Origin: an uncultured Bacteroidia bacterium
Lineage (GTDB): Bacteria; Bacteroidota; Bacteroidia; Bacteroidales; UBA932
Assembly: GCA_902797895.1 (NCBI GenBank)
Contig: CADBUS010000036.1
Location: forward strand, 1 to 16,190
Direction of reading: 5' to 3'
Length of the DNA: 16,190 nucleotides
How positions within the stretch are numbered: the stretch's first letter is position 1; the number at the start of each line of letters is the position of its first letter. A program made the position numbers and the translations under genes. The notes under the pieces were generated by a model, which was given only the letters and a program-made list of their open reading frames with translations, searched no databases and was not told the origin of the DNA. Below are positions 1 through 5,864 of this stretch, piece after piece.

Positions 1-2
1 TA

Positions 3-181
3 TATTTGCGGTGTCATGTAAGTGATGTTAGAGAGCAAGTAAGCAGGTATTGAAACATTTAGGTGTTGAGATACCTGCTTCTCTTTTTGCTGATAATCTG
101 TTTGTGGTTGCGGAGGGTTATACCTCTCCTGTAAAAAAGAGAAACGACTTAGTGCGGCTTGGATATTTGAAGCCGCACTAA
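3..181 (+). CDS. C-terminal fragment of an unrecognised protein, apparently frameshifted
   Basis: The reading frame from 32 to the TAA at 179-181 encodes a protein-like tail (…LFADNLFVVAEGYTSP…, ending LGYLKPH) but has no ATG and is blocked upstream by TGA at 23-25 and TAG at 29-31. The neighbouring frame is open from position 3 to the TGA at 51-53 and reads …SDVREQVSRY. If one T were added near 48-52 the two would join smoothly as …QVSRY-LKHLGVEIP…. This suggests one gene entering from the left with a single-base deletion, real or a sequencing error. An independent 43-codon ORF starting at TTG 50 is possible but less attractive. I do not recognise the family. The stop codon lies inside the 148-182 hairpin, and the gene converges on the OmpA-family gene. 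Confidence 0.35.
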
Positions 182-182
182 G
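148..182 (-). terminator. Hairpin downstream of the OmpA-family gene, terminator-like
   Basis: A perfect 13-bp inverted repeat pairs 148-160 with 170-182 around a 9-base loop. Read on the minus strand it is followed, after a few bases, by a T-rich stretch (TCGTTTCTCTTTTTT), so it could end transcription of the OmpA-family gene 75 bases or more after its stop. On the plus strand no T tract follows, and the hairpin overlaps the stop codon of the left-edge ORF. Confidence 0.5.
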
Positions 183-222
183 CCGTAAGCACTAAGCCAT
201 AAGCACTAAACCGTAAGCACTA
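181..222. repeat. Three tandem 14-bp repeats
   Basis: Three contiguous copies of AGCCGTAAGCACTA lie at 181-194, 195-208 and 209-222; the second and third each differ by one base. The word GCACTAAG also forms one arm of the 148-182 hairpin. The last copy runs into a second imperfect inverted repeat, 216-226 with 240-250 (11 bp, one mismatch), which ends a few bases before the OmpA-family stop codon. The array fills the gap between two convergent genes. No role can be assigned. Confidence 0.7.
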
Positions 223-256
223 AGCGTTATAAAATAAGGCGCTTTGTGCTAAGGGG

Positions 257-1483
257 TTATTTCTTAATAAACTCTACGCGGCGGTTCTGGGCGCGCCCCT
301 CAGGGGTGGCGTTGGAGGCTACAGGATTGTGGGAGCCTTTGCCAACAGCACGCAGATTAAACTCATCGCAACCCATTGATACAAGGGCTTGTACTATAGC
401 CTCAGCACGCTGCTGCGAGAGTGGATCGTTTACCTTGTCTGAACCCTGGTTATCTGTATGCCCCTGCACCTCAAAGCGAGCGGTTGGATTCTTCTTCATA
501 TAGTCTGCCACCTTTTGAATCTCCTCCAAAGACTCCGGTTTTAGTGTTGCCTTGCCGGTATCGAAGAGTATATTGTTGGTAACAAATTTACCTGTTTCTG
601 CAATTGCTCTCTCTACGGATGTCATAGATTGCGCATCACGATTATAAAGCTCAACTCCTCCCTTTGCCAAGCGTATGTTGGTTATAAGATCTCTATGATC
701 CTCCCAACTGTGGCCGCCTATGCTAAACCAGTGCGGAGCCCTCGCATTCGGTAAGTTACAAACACGAGTACCATTGATATAAATCTTAAGTGCACGCTCG
801 TTGAATGAAAGAGCAAAGTGATTCCAAGAGTCTAAATTCTCGACTCCTGCCGTAGTAAAATCTCCTAAAACATCCTCATCGGATGTCCCCTTTTGGATAG
901 CCCAGCGTATGCTCCCCTCAGTATCAATGCTTATGTCCCAGCACATATTATCATCGTTATGCATTCTGAGTATATAGCCGGCATTGTAATCCTCCTCTCC
1001 GTTGCACCAATAGTCAAACTCCAATGTAAATACCTGAGGCAGATAGTTATTAGGGTTCTGCTTTACCAATGGTTTTATTATTGCATTGTCGTTCATAAGG
1101 CGGATTGCCATCTGAGAGTTCATTTTGGCAACCTCTGCAGTACCCTGATCTACATCCCATTTAGATGGGAACTCACCCATCTGCTCCCCCTGCAAGGCAT
1201 CTTCAAAAATCACCACGCTCCCGGGCACAAAATCGCTCTTGTTGTACTCTCCCTCGCCCGATTTGCGTTTGTTTGCCTCTTGCTTATTATCCTGCTGTGG
1301 CTCAGCCTCTTCTGCGCTCTCCTCACTTTTATCCTTATTCTTTTTGCTCTTCTTATCCACAGCCTCTTTAACCTTATCTACAGCCTTGTCTTTTAACTTA
1401 CCGAGCAGGCCGCCCTGAGCATTGGCCTCTGCCCCTACAAATAGAAGCACTGCCAGAAGAATCAAATATTTACACGCTTTCAT
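257..1483 (-). CDS. OmpA-family protein with a lectin-like middle domain
   Basis: A 408-residue exported protein probably anchored to peptidoglycan in the periplasm or outer membrane. Residues 1-23 form a signal peptide (hydrophobic core LILLAVLLFVG, likely cut after ANA or AQ); no lipobox cysteine is seen. Residues 29-75 are very rich in Lys, Glu and Asp and look like a charged linker or coil. Residues about 85-285 resemble a laminin-G/concanavalin-like beta-sandwich (…FTLEFDYW…, WNHFALSFNERALKIYING). Residues about 303-406 are an OmpA C-terminal domain, with HTDNQG (Asp344) and LSQQRA (Arg359) spaced as in the diaminopimelate-binding pair of this family, and a final NRRVEF. There is no membrane beta-barrel. 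The gene lies 50 bases after the aminopeptidase on the same strand and may be cotranscribed, since no clear promoter box is visible in that gap. The middle-domain call is the least certain part. Confidence 0.88.
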   Translation of the reverse strand: MKACKYLILLAVLLFVGAEANAQGGLLGKLKDKAVDKVKEAVDKKSKKNKDKSEESAEEAEPQQDNKQEANKRKSGEGEYNKSDFVPGSVVIFEDALQGEQMGEFPSKWDVDQGTAEVAKMNSQMAIRLMNDNAIIKPLVKQNPNNYLPQVFTLEFDYWCNGEEDYNAGYILRMHNDDNMCWDISIDTEGSIRWAIQKGTSDEDVLGDFTTAGVENLDSWNHFALSFNERALKIYINGTRVCNLPNARAPHWFSIGGHSWEDHRDLITNIRLAKGGVELYNRDAQSMTSVERAIAETGKFVTNNILFDTGKATLKPESLEEIQKVADYMKKNPTARFEVQGHTDNQGSDKVNDPLSQQRAEAIVQALVSMGCDEFNLRAVGKGSHNPVASNATPEGRAQNRRVEFIKK

Positions 1484-1533
1484 AATATTTAATTTTAATC
1501 TCTATTACGATAGTTTAACTAAGGGCAGGCGCT

Positions 1534-2925
1534 TTAGCCGCGCATAGCCTCTTCTACCTCTTTTACGGTTATTGGGAGGCGTTTGGAGCCGAGCAGGCGG
1601 TTGCCTGTTTTGGTTATCAATACATCGTCTTCAAGACGGATACCGCCAAAATCGTAGTATTCTTTTAGTTTTGAGAAGTTTATGAACTGGGCGCAGGTCT
1701 TCTCCTTCTTCCATTTCTCTATTAGTGCAGGTATGAAATAGATACCCGGCTCATCTGTTATAACATTACCGGGCACTAACTTACGCGCCATTCTCAAAGA
1801 GCGGTAGCCAAACTTCTTACTCCGTTTTGCGGCACTGCCGTAGCCCACATAATCCTCTCCGTAGTTCTCCATATCGTGCACATCAAGCCCCATATTGTGC
1901 CCCAATCCGTGAGGCATAAAGAGTGCGGGAGCACCTGCCTCAACTGCTTCATCTACATCGCCTTTCATTAGTCCGAGAGCCTTGAGCCTCTCTGCAAAAA
2001 GCCTATAAACAGCCACGTGCACATCAAAGTAAGCCACCCCCGGTTTTGCAAGTTCAAGAGCAAGATTATTGGCATCGCATACAATCTGATAAATCTCCTT
2101 CTGTTTTGTGGTAAACTTTCCGCTGCACGGCATTGTGCGGGTAAAATCTGAACAGTAATTATTGTTATTCTCTGCTCCTGCATCTACAGTAAGTAGCTTG
2201 CCTTTTGTAATAATGCCGCTATGATCGTGATTATGAAGGGTTTCTCCGTGCTGGGAGAGTATTGTTGCAAATGAAACTCCGGCTCCTTGGCTCATTGCAA
2301 TGCCGTCCATCATTCCGGCAAGTTGCTGCTCCGGCACACCCACCTTGCAGTTCTGCATAACAAACAGATGCATTGCATAACCTATGTTGCAGGCTTTATC
2401 TATCTCCTCTATCTCATATTTATCTTTTATAATTCTCTGAGATACAACTGCTTTTATCAGCTTCTCCGATGAGTTCTTTTGCAGTGCGCCAATAGGAATA
2501 CCCAGCAACTCGCTCAGCAAAATCTTGGTTTGATAGCGATAAGGGGCAATGTAGTGGATTTTGCGCCCTGCCTTAATGGCTGCTGCCAAGTACTTTGCAA
2601 GGTCTGAGAATTTCTTGCTCTTTTTAACGCCCACACTATCAGCCTTTTTGGCAACAGAGGTCTGCGGCCCCATCCAGATAATATCATCTATTGATACATC
2701 GTTGCCAAAAAGAATCTCCTCTCCCTTGTCTGCATCTATCACTCCTGCGAAATCGGGATCGTTGAGCCCGAAAAAGTAAAGGAATGTGCTGTCTTGACGG
2801 AACTTATAGCAGTTGCCGGGATAGTTTGACGGGGCCTCGCTGTTGCCCGGAATCAAAATAATGCCGCTCTCAATATCCTTTGCCAAAAGGGCGCGGCGCG
2901 TAGAATAAACTCTTTTTGGAAACAT
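1534..2925 (-). CDS. pepP: Xaa-Pro aminopeptidase (aminopeptidase P family, M24B)
   Basis: A 463-residue two-metal peptidase that removes an N-terminal residue preceding proline; presumably cytoplasmic, as no signal peptide is present. The N-terminal aminopeptidase-P/creatinase domain covers about residues 1-150 (…YKFRQDSTFLYFFGL…). The pita-bread catalytic domain follows, with all five expected metal ligands: Asp248 in VDAG, Asp260 in SDFTR, His343 in PHGLGH, Glu392 in DEPGIYF and Glu432 in GIRLEDD. Length matches the family. The start MFPKRVYSTRR fits the usual N terminus of Bacteroidales homologues, so the in-frame codons upstream, separated by a TAG, are not part of it. It diverges from lpxK with 209 bases between. 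The probable promoter is the box at 3008-3015, which places a 23-codon ORF in the leader. Confidence 0.93.
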   Translation of the reverse strand: MFPKRVYSTRRALLAKDIESGIILIPGNSEAPSNYPGNCYKFRQDSTFLYFFGLNDPDFAGVIDADKGEEILFGNDVSIDDIIWMGPQTSVAKKADSVGVKKSKKFSDLAKYLAAAIKAGRKIHYIAPYRYQTKILLSELLGIPIGALQKNSSEKLIKAVVSQRIIKDKYEIEEIDKACNIGYAMHLFVMQNCKVGVPEQQLAGMMDGIAMSQGAGVSFATILSQHGETLHNHDHSGIITKGKLLTVDAGAENNNNYCSDFTRTMPCSGKFTTKQKEIYQIVCDANNLALELAKPGVAYFDVHVAVYRLFAERLKALGLMKGDVDEAVEAGAPALFMPHGLGHNMGLDVHDMENYGEDYVGYGSAAKRSKKFGYRSLRMARKLVPGNVITDEPGIYFIPALIEKWKKEKTCAQFINFSKLKEYYDFGGIRLEDDVLITKTGNRLLGSKRLPITVKEVEEAMRG

Positions 2926-2931
2926 ATTTAT

Positions 2932-3003
2932 CTATTTTTTATCTGTTGTTCTGGCATACACCCTCTCACTATCTACCCATACCTTATCTACAAATCTTTG
3001 CAT
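2932..3003 (-). CDS. 23-codon leader ORF or gene relic upstream of pepP
   Basis: An ATG at 3001-3003 opens a 23-codon ORF (MQRFVDKVWVD then SERVYARTTDKK) ending in TAG at 2932-2934, six bases before the pepP ATG and in the same frame. Its ATG lies four bases after the TATATTTG box at 3008-3015, so the transcript could be leaderless. The pattern of hydrophobic and polar residues (KVWVDSERVYARTTD) resembles the N terminus of DUF2442 proteins from memory, which would make it a decayed remnant. It could instead be a short upstream ORF that affects pepP translation, or chance. No database check was possible. Confidence 0.35.
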   Translation of the reverse strand: MQRFVDKVWVDSERVYARTTDKK

Positions 3004-3007
3004 ACCA

Positions 3008-3015
3008 CAAATATA
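3008..3015 (-). promoter_or_regulatory. Bacteroidetes-type -7 box (TATATTTG) for pepP
   Basis: On the minus strand the sequence is TATATTTG, an exact match to the TAnnTTTG -7 consensus of the Bacteroidetes primary sigma factor. No good TTTG -33 element is seen about 20 bases upstream. Transcription would start near 3003, giving a leader of roughly 75-80 bases before pepP. Confidence 0.5.
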
Positions 3016-3119
3016 AGAAAAATAAAAAACCGATGGAATAGAATATAGAATAGTGTTATCAACCGCTACTCTTGCTGAGCTATGAACTGAGAGGCGAGAG
3101 CTAATTTCAGCTTTTTTAG

Positions 3120-3127
3120 TATATTTG
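3120..3127 (+). promoter_or_regulatory. Bacteroidetes-type -7 box (TATATTTG) for lpxK
   Basis: TATATTTG matches TAnnTTTG exactly and ends seven bases before the lpxK ATG at 3135. A transcript starting 5-7 bases after the box would have almost no 5' leader. No obvious -33 TTTG is present. Confidence 0.5.
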
Positions 3128-3134
3128 TACTATT

Positions 3135-4208
3135 ATGATTGGAGTTGCAAGCAAAACAATACTATTCCCTTACTGGTGCGCTTTAGCCTTACGTAACTAT
3201 CTATATGACAAAGGGTTCAAAAAGGCAGAGAAGTTTGATATTCCTGTAATATCCGTTGGCAACATTACGGTTGGAGGCACAGGAAAAACTCCTCATACAG
3301 AAATGATTGTTCAGGCTCTTAGGGGGCAGTACAGAATTGCAGTAATCTCGCGCGGATACAAGCGCAAAAGTAAGGGATACCACGTAGTAAAAACCACAGA
3401 CGATTTCACCGTTTGCGGCGATGAGCCTTTGCAGATAAAGCGCAAATTTCCTGAGATAGTAGTGGCCGTATGCAAAGACCGCAACGCAGCAATACGCAAA
3501 GTAATAGATGATTACGGCGTAAACTTTGTAATTCTTGACGATGGATTTCAGTATCGCAAAATTATTCCATCCACAAACATACTGCTTGTAAACTATAACA
3601 AAACCATTGTTGGAGATAATCTTCTCCCGATAGGCAGACTTAGAGATCTCCCCTCTCAAAAACGCAGAGCAGATATTGTAATAGTCTCAAAATCACCTGA
3701 TTTTACAATCTTTGACGGCAACAAAGATGAGTTGTACGGCCTTGAAACGGTTAATGAGCAGGAGGAGATTTGGAGAAAAGCTCTAAAACTCAATCCAAAC
3801 CAAAAGCTCTTTTTCTCCACCCCTATTTATATGCAGGCACAGCCGGTTTTTCCGGGTATATGCAATGTGCGCTACCTCTACTCAAAATTTGCGGTAGCCT
3901 TTACCGGCATTGCAGACGATACTGCCTTCAAGACTCAGTTGATTACAACTCACAAACTTGAAAAGATTCTAAAATTTGCAGACCACAAAAATTTCTCAAA
4001 GGCTGATATTAAGAGTATTGCAGCTATGGCTGCTCGCTCGCCGGAGGCTGCTGTAATTACAACGGAAAAAGACAGTATGCGCCTAAAGAGCAACAAGTAT
4101 GTACCGGAGCCGCTCAAGCAGAAGATGTTTTGTCTGCCTATCGGGTGTACTATAATCCCAACCGTAAAGATGGAGGAGTTTATCTCCCTCATTACTCCGC
4201 AGCAATAA
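3135..4208 (+). CDS. lpxK: Tetraacyldisaccharide 4'-kinase LpxK
   Basis: A 357-residue inner-membrane-associated kinase that uses ATP to phosphorylate the 4' position of the tetraacyl disaccharide-1-phosphate precursor, producing lipid IVA in lipid A biosynthesis. Visible signatures are the P-loop VGNITVGGTGKTP (residues 41-53, Walker A GGTGKT), GDEPLQ (95-100), DDGFQYRK (135-142) and LLPIGRLRDLP (163-173), and ITTEKDSMRL near the C terminus. The hydrophobic N-terminal stretch (ILFPYWCALALRNYLY) fits the membrane-binding helix. The ATG at 3135 is well placed: the in-frame TAG at 3117-3119 is only five codons upstream and the next Met lies beyond the P-loop. No Shine-Dalgarno is present. The sugar transporter gene begins 69 bases downstream on the same strand. 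Confidence 0.96.
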   Translation: MIGVASKTILFPYWCALALRNYLYDKGFKKAEKFDIPVISVGNITVGGTGKTPHTEMIVQALRGQYRIAVISRGYKRKSKGYHVVKTTDDFTVCGDEPLQIKRKFPEIVVAVCKDRNAAIRKVIDDYGVNFVILDDGFQYRKIIPSTNILLVNYNKTIVGDNLLPIGRLRDLPSQKRRADIVIVSKSPDFTIFDGNKDELYGLETVNEQEEIWRKALKLNPNQKLFFSTPIYMQAQPVFPGICNVRYLYSKFAVAFTGIADDTAFKTQLITTHKLEKILKFADHKNFSKADIKSIAAMAARSPEAAVITTEKDSMRLKSNKYVPEPLKQKMFCLPIGCTIIPTVKMEEFISLITPQQ

Positions 4209-4210
4209 GT

Positions 4211-4226
4211 TCTCTCTAAAGAGAGA
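4211..4226 (+). other. Small hairpin between lpxK and the transporter gene
   Basis: TCTCTC (4211-4216) can pair with GAGAGA (4221-4226) around a TAAA loop, three bases after the lpxK stop. It is followed by A-rich rather than T-rich sequence, so it is not an intrinsic terminator for plus-strand transcripts and read-through into the next gene is plausible. Confidence 0.35.
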
Positions 4227-4277
4227 GAGATAAAAAAGCATATATACATCTTATTTTCAGCAAATTGCTCTAACAAT

Positions 4278-5621
4278 ATGAACAGCAACACAAATAGCAT
4301 CAACAACACAAGCAATGCCACAAAGAGAAAAAACAACTACCTACTGCCGCTTGCCTGCATAGGCTTTATGTTTTTTGCAGTTGGTTTTGCTTTAGGGCTT
4401 AACAGTTATCTTATACCGCTGTTGCAGAGCTCTTTGAATGTATCTGCCGGCGCCTCTTATCTGATACTCTTTGTAACATTCTCGGCATTCTTGCTTTTTG
4501 GTTATCCTGCTGCCGGCATTATAAAGAGAATTGGCTACAAAAAGACTATGGCTCTCGCCTTTTTAATTTTTACCGCTGCCTTTCTGCTATTTGTTCTGCC
4601 TGCAAAAATTGCACAGGCCAATATGGTGGAGCAAACCACAAACGGAGCGGTAAAAAATGTTGTGGCAGAGGGAGTTAGAGTTAAGTGCCTGATACTCTTT
4701 TTGCTTGCCTCCTTTATCAGCGGCTTAGGCAACACCATTTTGCAGGCGGCCATAAATCCATACATTACAATACTCGGCCCGCTTGAAACGGGAGCTAAAA
4801 GAATAAGTATTATGGGGATATGCAACAAATTGGCATACCCTGCCGCAACTCTCTTTTTGGCTTGGCTTATAGGCAAATCTATATCGGCAGCAAGCGTCAC
4901 AGATATTATAAAGCCATTCTATACCATAGCCGTAATATTCTTTATATTAGGGATTTTAGTACTCTTTGCCCCTCTACAGGAGATTAAGGCAAAGGGAGAG
5001 GAAGAGGGAAAAGAAGAGGAGTGCCCATACGCTGCAAGCAAGAGTTCTATCTGGCAATTTCCTCATCTTATCTATGGATGCCTCGCTCTCTTTTTATATG
5101 TAGGAGCAGAAACGCTTGCGCTACAAACGCCTGTAGATTTGGCAAATACACTAAAGCTAAATCACCCCGAACTATACTCGTGGCTCCCATCTATAGGAAT
5201 GACAATAGGTTACATAATTGGCATAGCGCTCATCCCAAAATATCTCTCACAAGAGGGAGCTCTTAAGCTCTGCTCTTGGATTGCCGTAATCGGCTCTTTG
5301 GGAGCGCTCTTTGTGCCGGCGCAAATGTCTGTATGGTTGCTTTTTACTATGGCATTTGCCTGCTCGTTGATGTGGCCGGCAATATGGCCGTTGGCTATGG
5401 CAGAACTCGGCAAGTTCACAAAAAAAGGAGCGGCACTACTCGTTGTAACCATATTCGGCGGGGCTGTTATACCATTCCTGTTTGGGCTGTTGAAAGATTA
5501 TCTGCACACCAAAACAGGACTGAATGAGGCCGCTGCTATCCAGTACTCTTATCTTATTGCACTGCCTTGTTTTTTGGTTATTCTGTGGTACGGCTACAGA
5601 GGCCACAAAATCAGAAGATAA
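4278..5621 (+). CDS. Sugar transporter, FHS family of the major facilitator superfamily
   Basis: A 447-residue inner-membrane protein with about 12 hydrophobic segments and a charged central loop (residues about 234-252, rich in Glu and Lys), the usual major facilitator layout. The motif SGLGNTILQAAINPYITILGP (148-168) and the N-terminal GFALGLNSYLIPLLQ place it in the fucose/glucose-galactose (FHS, FucP/GluP-like) branch, which imports sugars by cation symport. At the position I align with Glu135 of E. coli FucP it has Gln156, and the FucP Asp46 position also lacks an acid. This favours the glucose/galactose-type branch over true fucose permease, but the substrate is not determined. The start MNSNTNS gives a short polar cytoplasmic tail. 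It lies between lpxK and susC; a link to susCD is inferred only from position. Confidence 0.88.
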   Translation: MNSNTNSINNTSNATKRKNNYLLPLACIGFMFFAVGFALGLNSYLIPLLQSSLNVSAGASYLILFVTFSAFLLFGYPAAGIIKRIGYKKTMALAFLIFTAAFLLFVLPAKIAQANMVEQTTNGAVKNVVAEGVRVKCLILFLLASFISGLGNTILQAAINPYITILGPLETGAKRISIMGICNKLAYPAATLFLAWLIGKSISAASVTDIIKPFYTIAVIFFILGILVLFAPLQEIKAKGEEEGKEEECPYAASKSSIWQFPHLIYGCLALFLYVGAETLALQTPVDLANTLKLNHPELYSWLPSIGMTIGYIIGIALIPKYLSQEGALKLCSWIAVIGSLGALFVPAQMSVWLLFTMAFACSLMWPAIWPLAMAELGKFTKKGAALLVVTIFGGAVIPFLFGLLKDYLHTKTGLNEAAAIQYSYLIALPCFLVILWYGYRGHKIRR

Positions 5622-5622
5622 G

Positions 5623-5636
5623 CTCTCCACGGAGAG
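5623..5636 (+). other. Small hairpin after the transporter gene
   Basis: CTCTC (5623-5627) pairs with GAGAG (5632-5636) around CACG, directly after the transporter stop codon. No T tract follows on the plus strand, so it is not a typical intrinsic terminator. It resembles the CTCTC/GAGAG hairpin after lpxK. Confidence 0.3.
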
Positions 5637-5756
5637 AGAGAAAGGCTCACTCGTAAGCCACAAGTAAATGTAACAAAAATGCAACAACAGAGCTGATTTT
5701 TGCATCTAATACTATGTATTTCATTCCCTAAAATGACAAGAAATGCAATATTTTTT

Positions 5757-5764
5757 TAATTTTG
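5757..5764 (+). promoter_or_regulatory. Bacteroidetes-type -7 box (TAATTTTG) for susC
   Basis: TAATTTTG matches TAnnTTTG. A start about six bases downstream would give a leader of roughly 95 bases before susC, containing the hairpin at 5799-5827. No convincing -33 element is visible. It is the best candidate in the 243-base gap between the transporter and susC. Confidence 0.4.
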
Positions 5765-5798
5765 TGGGTGAATGTACTTATTAGGAACAATTACATAT

Positions 5799-5827
5799 CT
5801 CTCCCAAAACTTTTTTGAATGGGAGAG
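5799..5827 (+). promoter_or_regulatory. Hairpin in the susC 5' leader
   Basis: CTCTCCC (5799-5805) is an exact inverted match to GGGAGAG (5821-5827), with a 15-base loop containing TTTTTT. It lies 37 bases before the susC ATG. It could be an RNA structure in the leader or a palindromic protein-binding site. No T tract follows the 3' arm, so it is not a simple terminator. Confidence 0.4.
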
Positions 5828-5864
5828 TTGATGTTTGAAATAATTAATAACTAAAAATTAACTT

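Noticed and set aside
1..8. TATATTTG at the very start of the window, a match to the -7 promoter consensus
   Set aside because: It falls in a probable coding frame and is followed by ATG TAA and no convincing gene; most likely chance.
893..1396. A 167-codon plus-strand ORF antisense to the OmpA-family gene
   Set aside because: It lies wholly inside a well-supported minus-strand gene, and its hydrophobic composition (Ile/Leu/Phe runs) is what the reverse complement of a Lys/Glu-rich coding region produces.
3074..3117. GCTGA/TCAGC stem followed by TTTTTT upstream of lpxK, terminator-like
   Set aside because: The stem is only 5 bp with a long loop, and no plus-strand transcript is expected to enter from the left, since pepP runs the other way.
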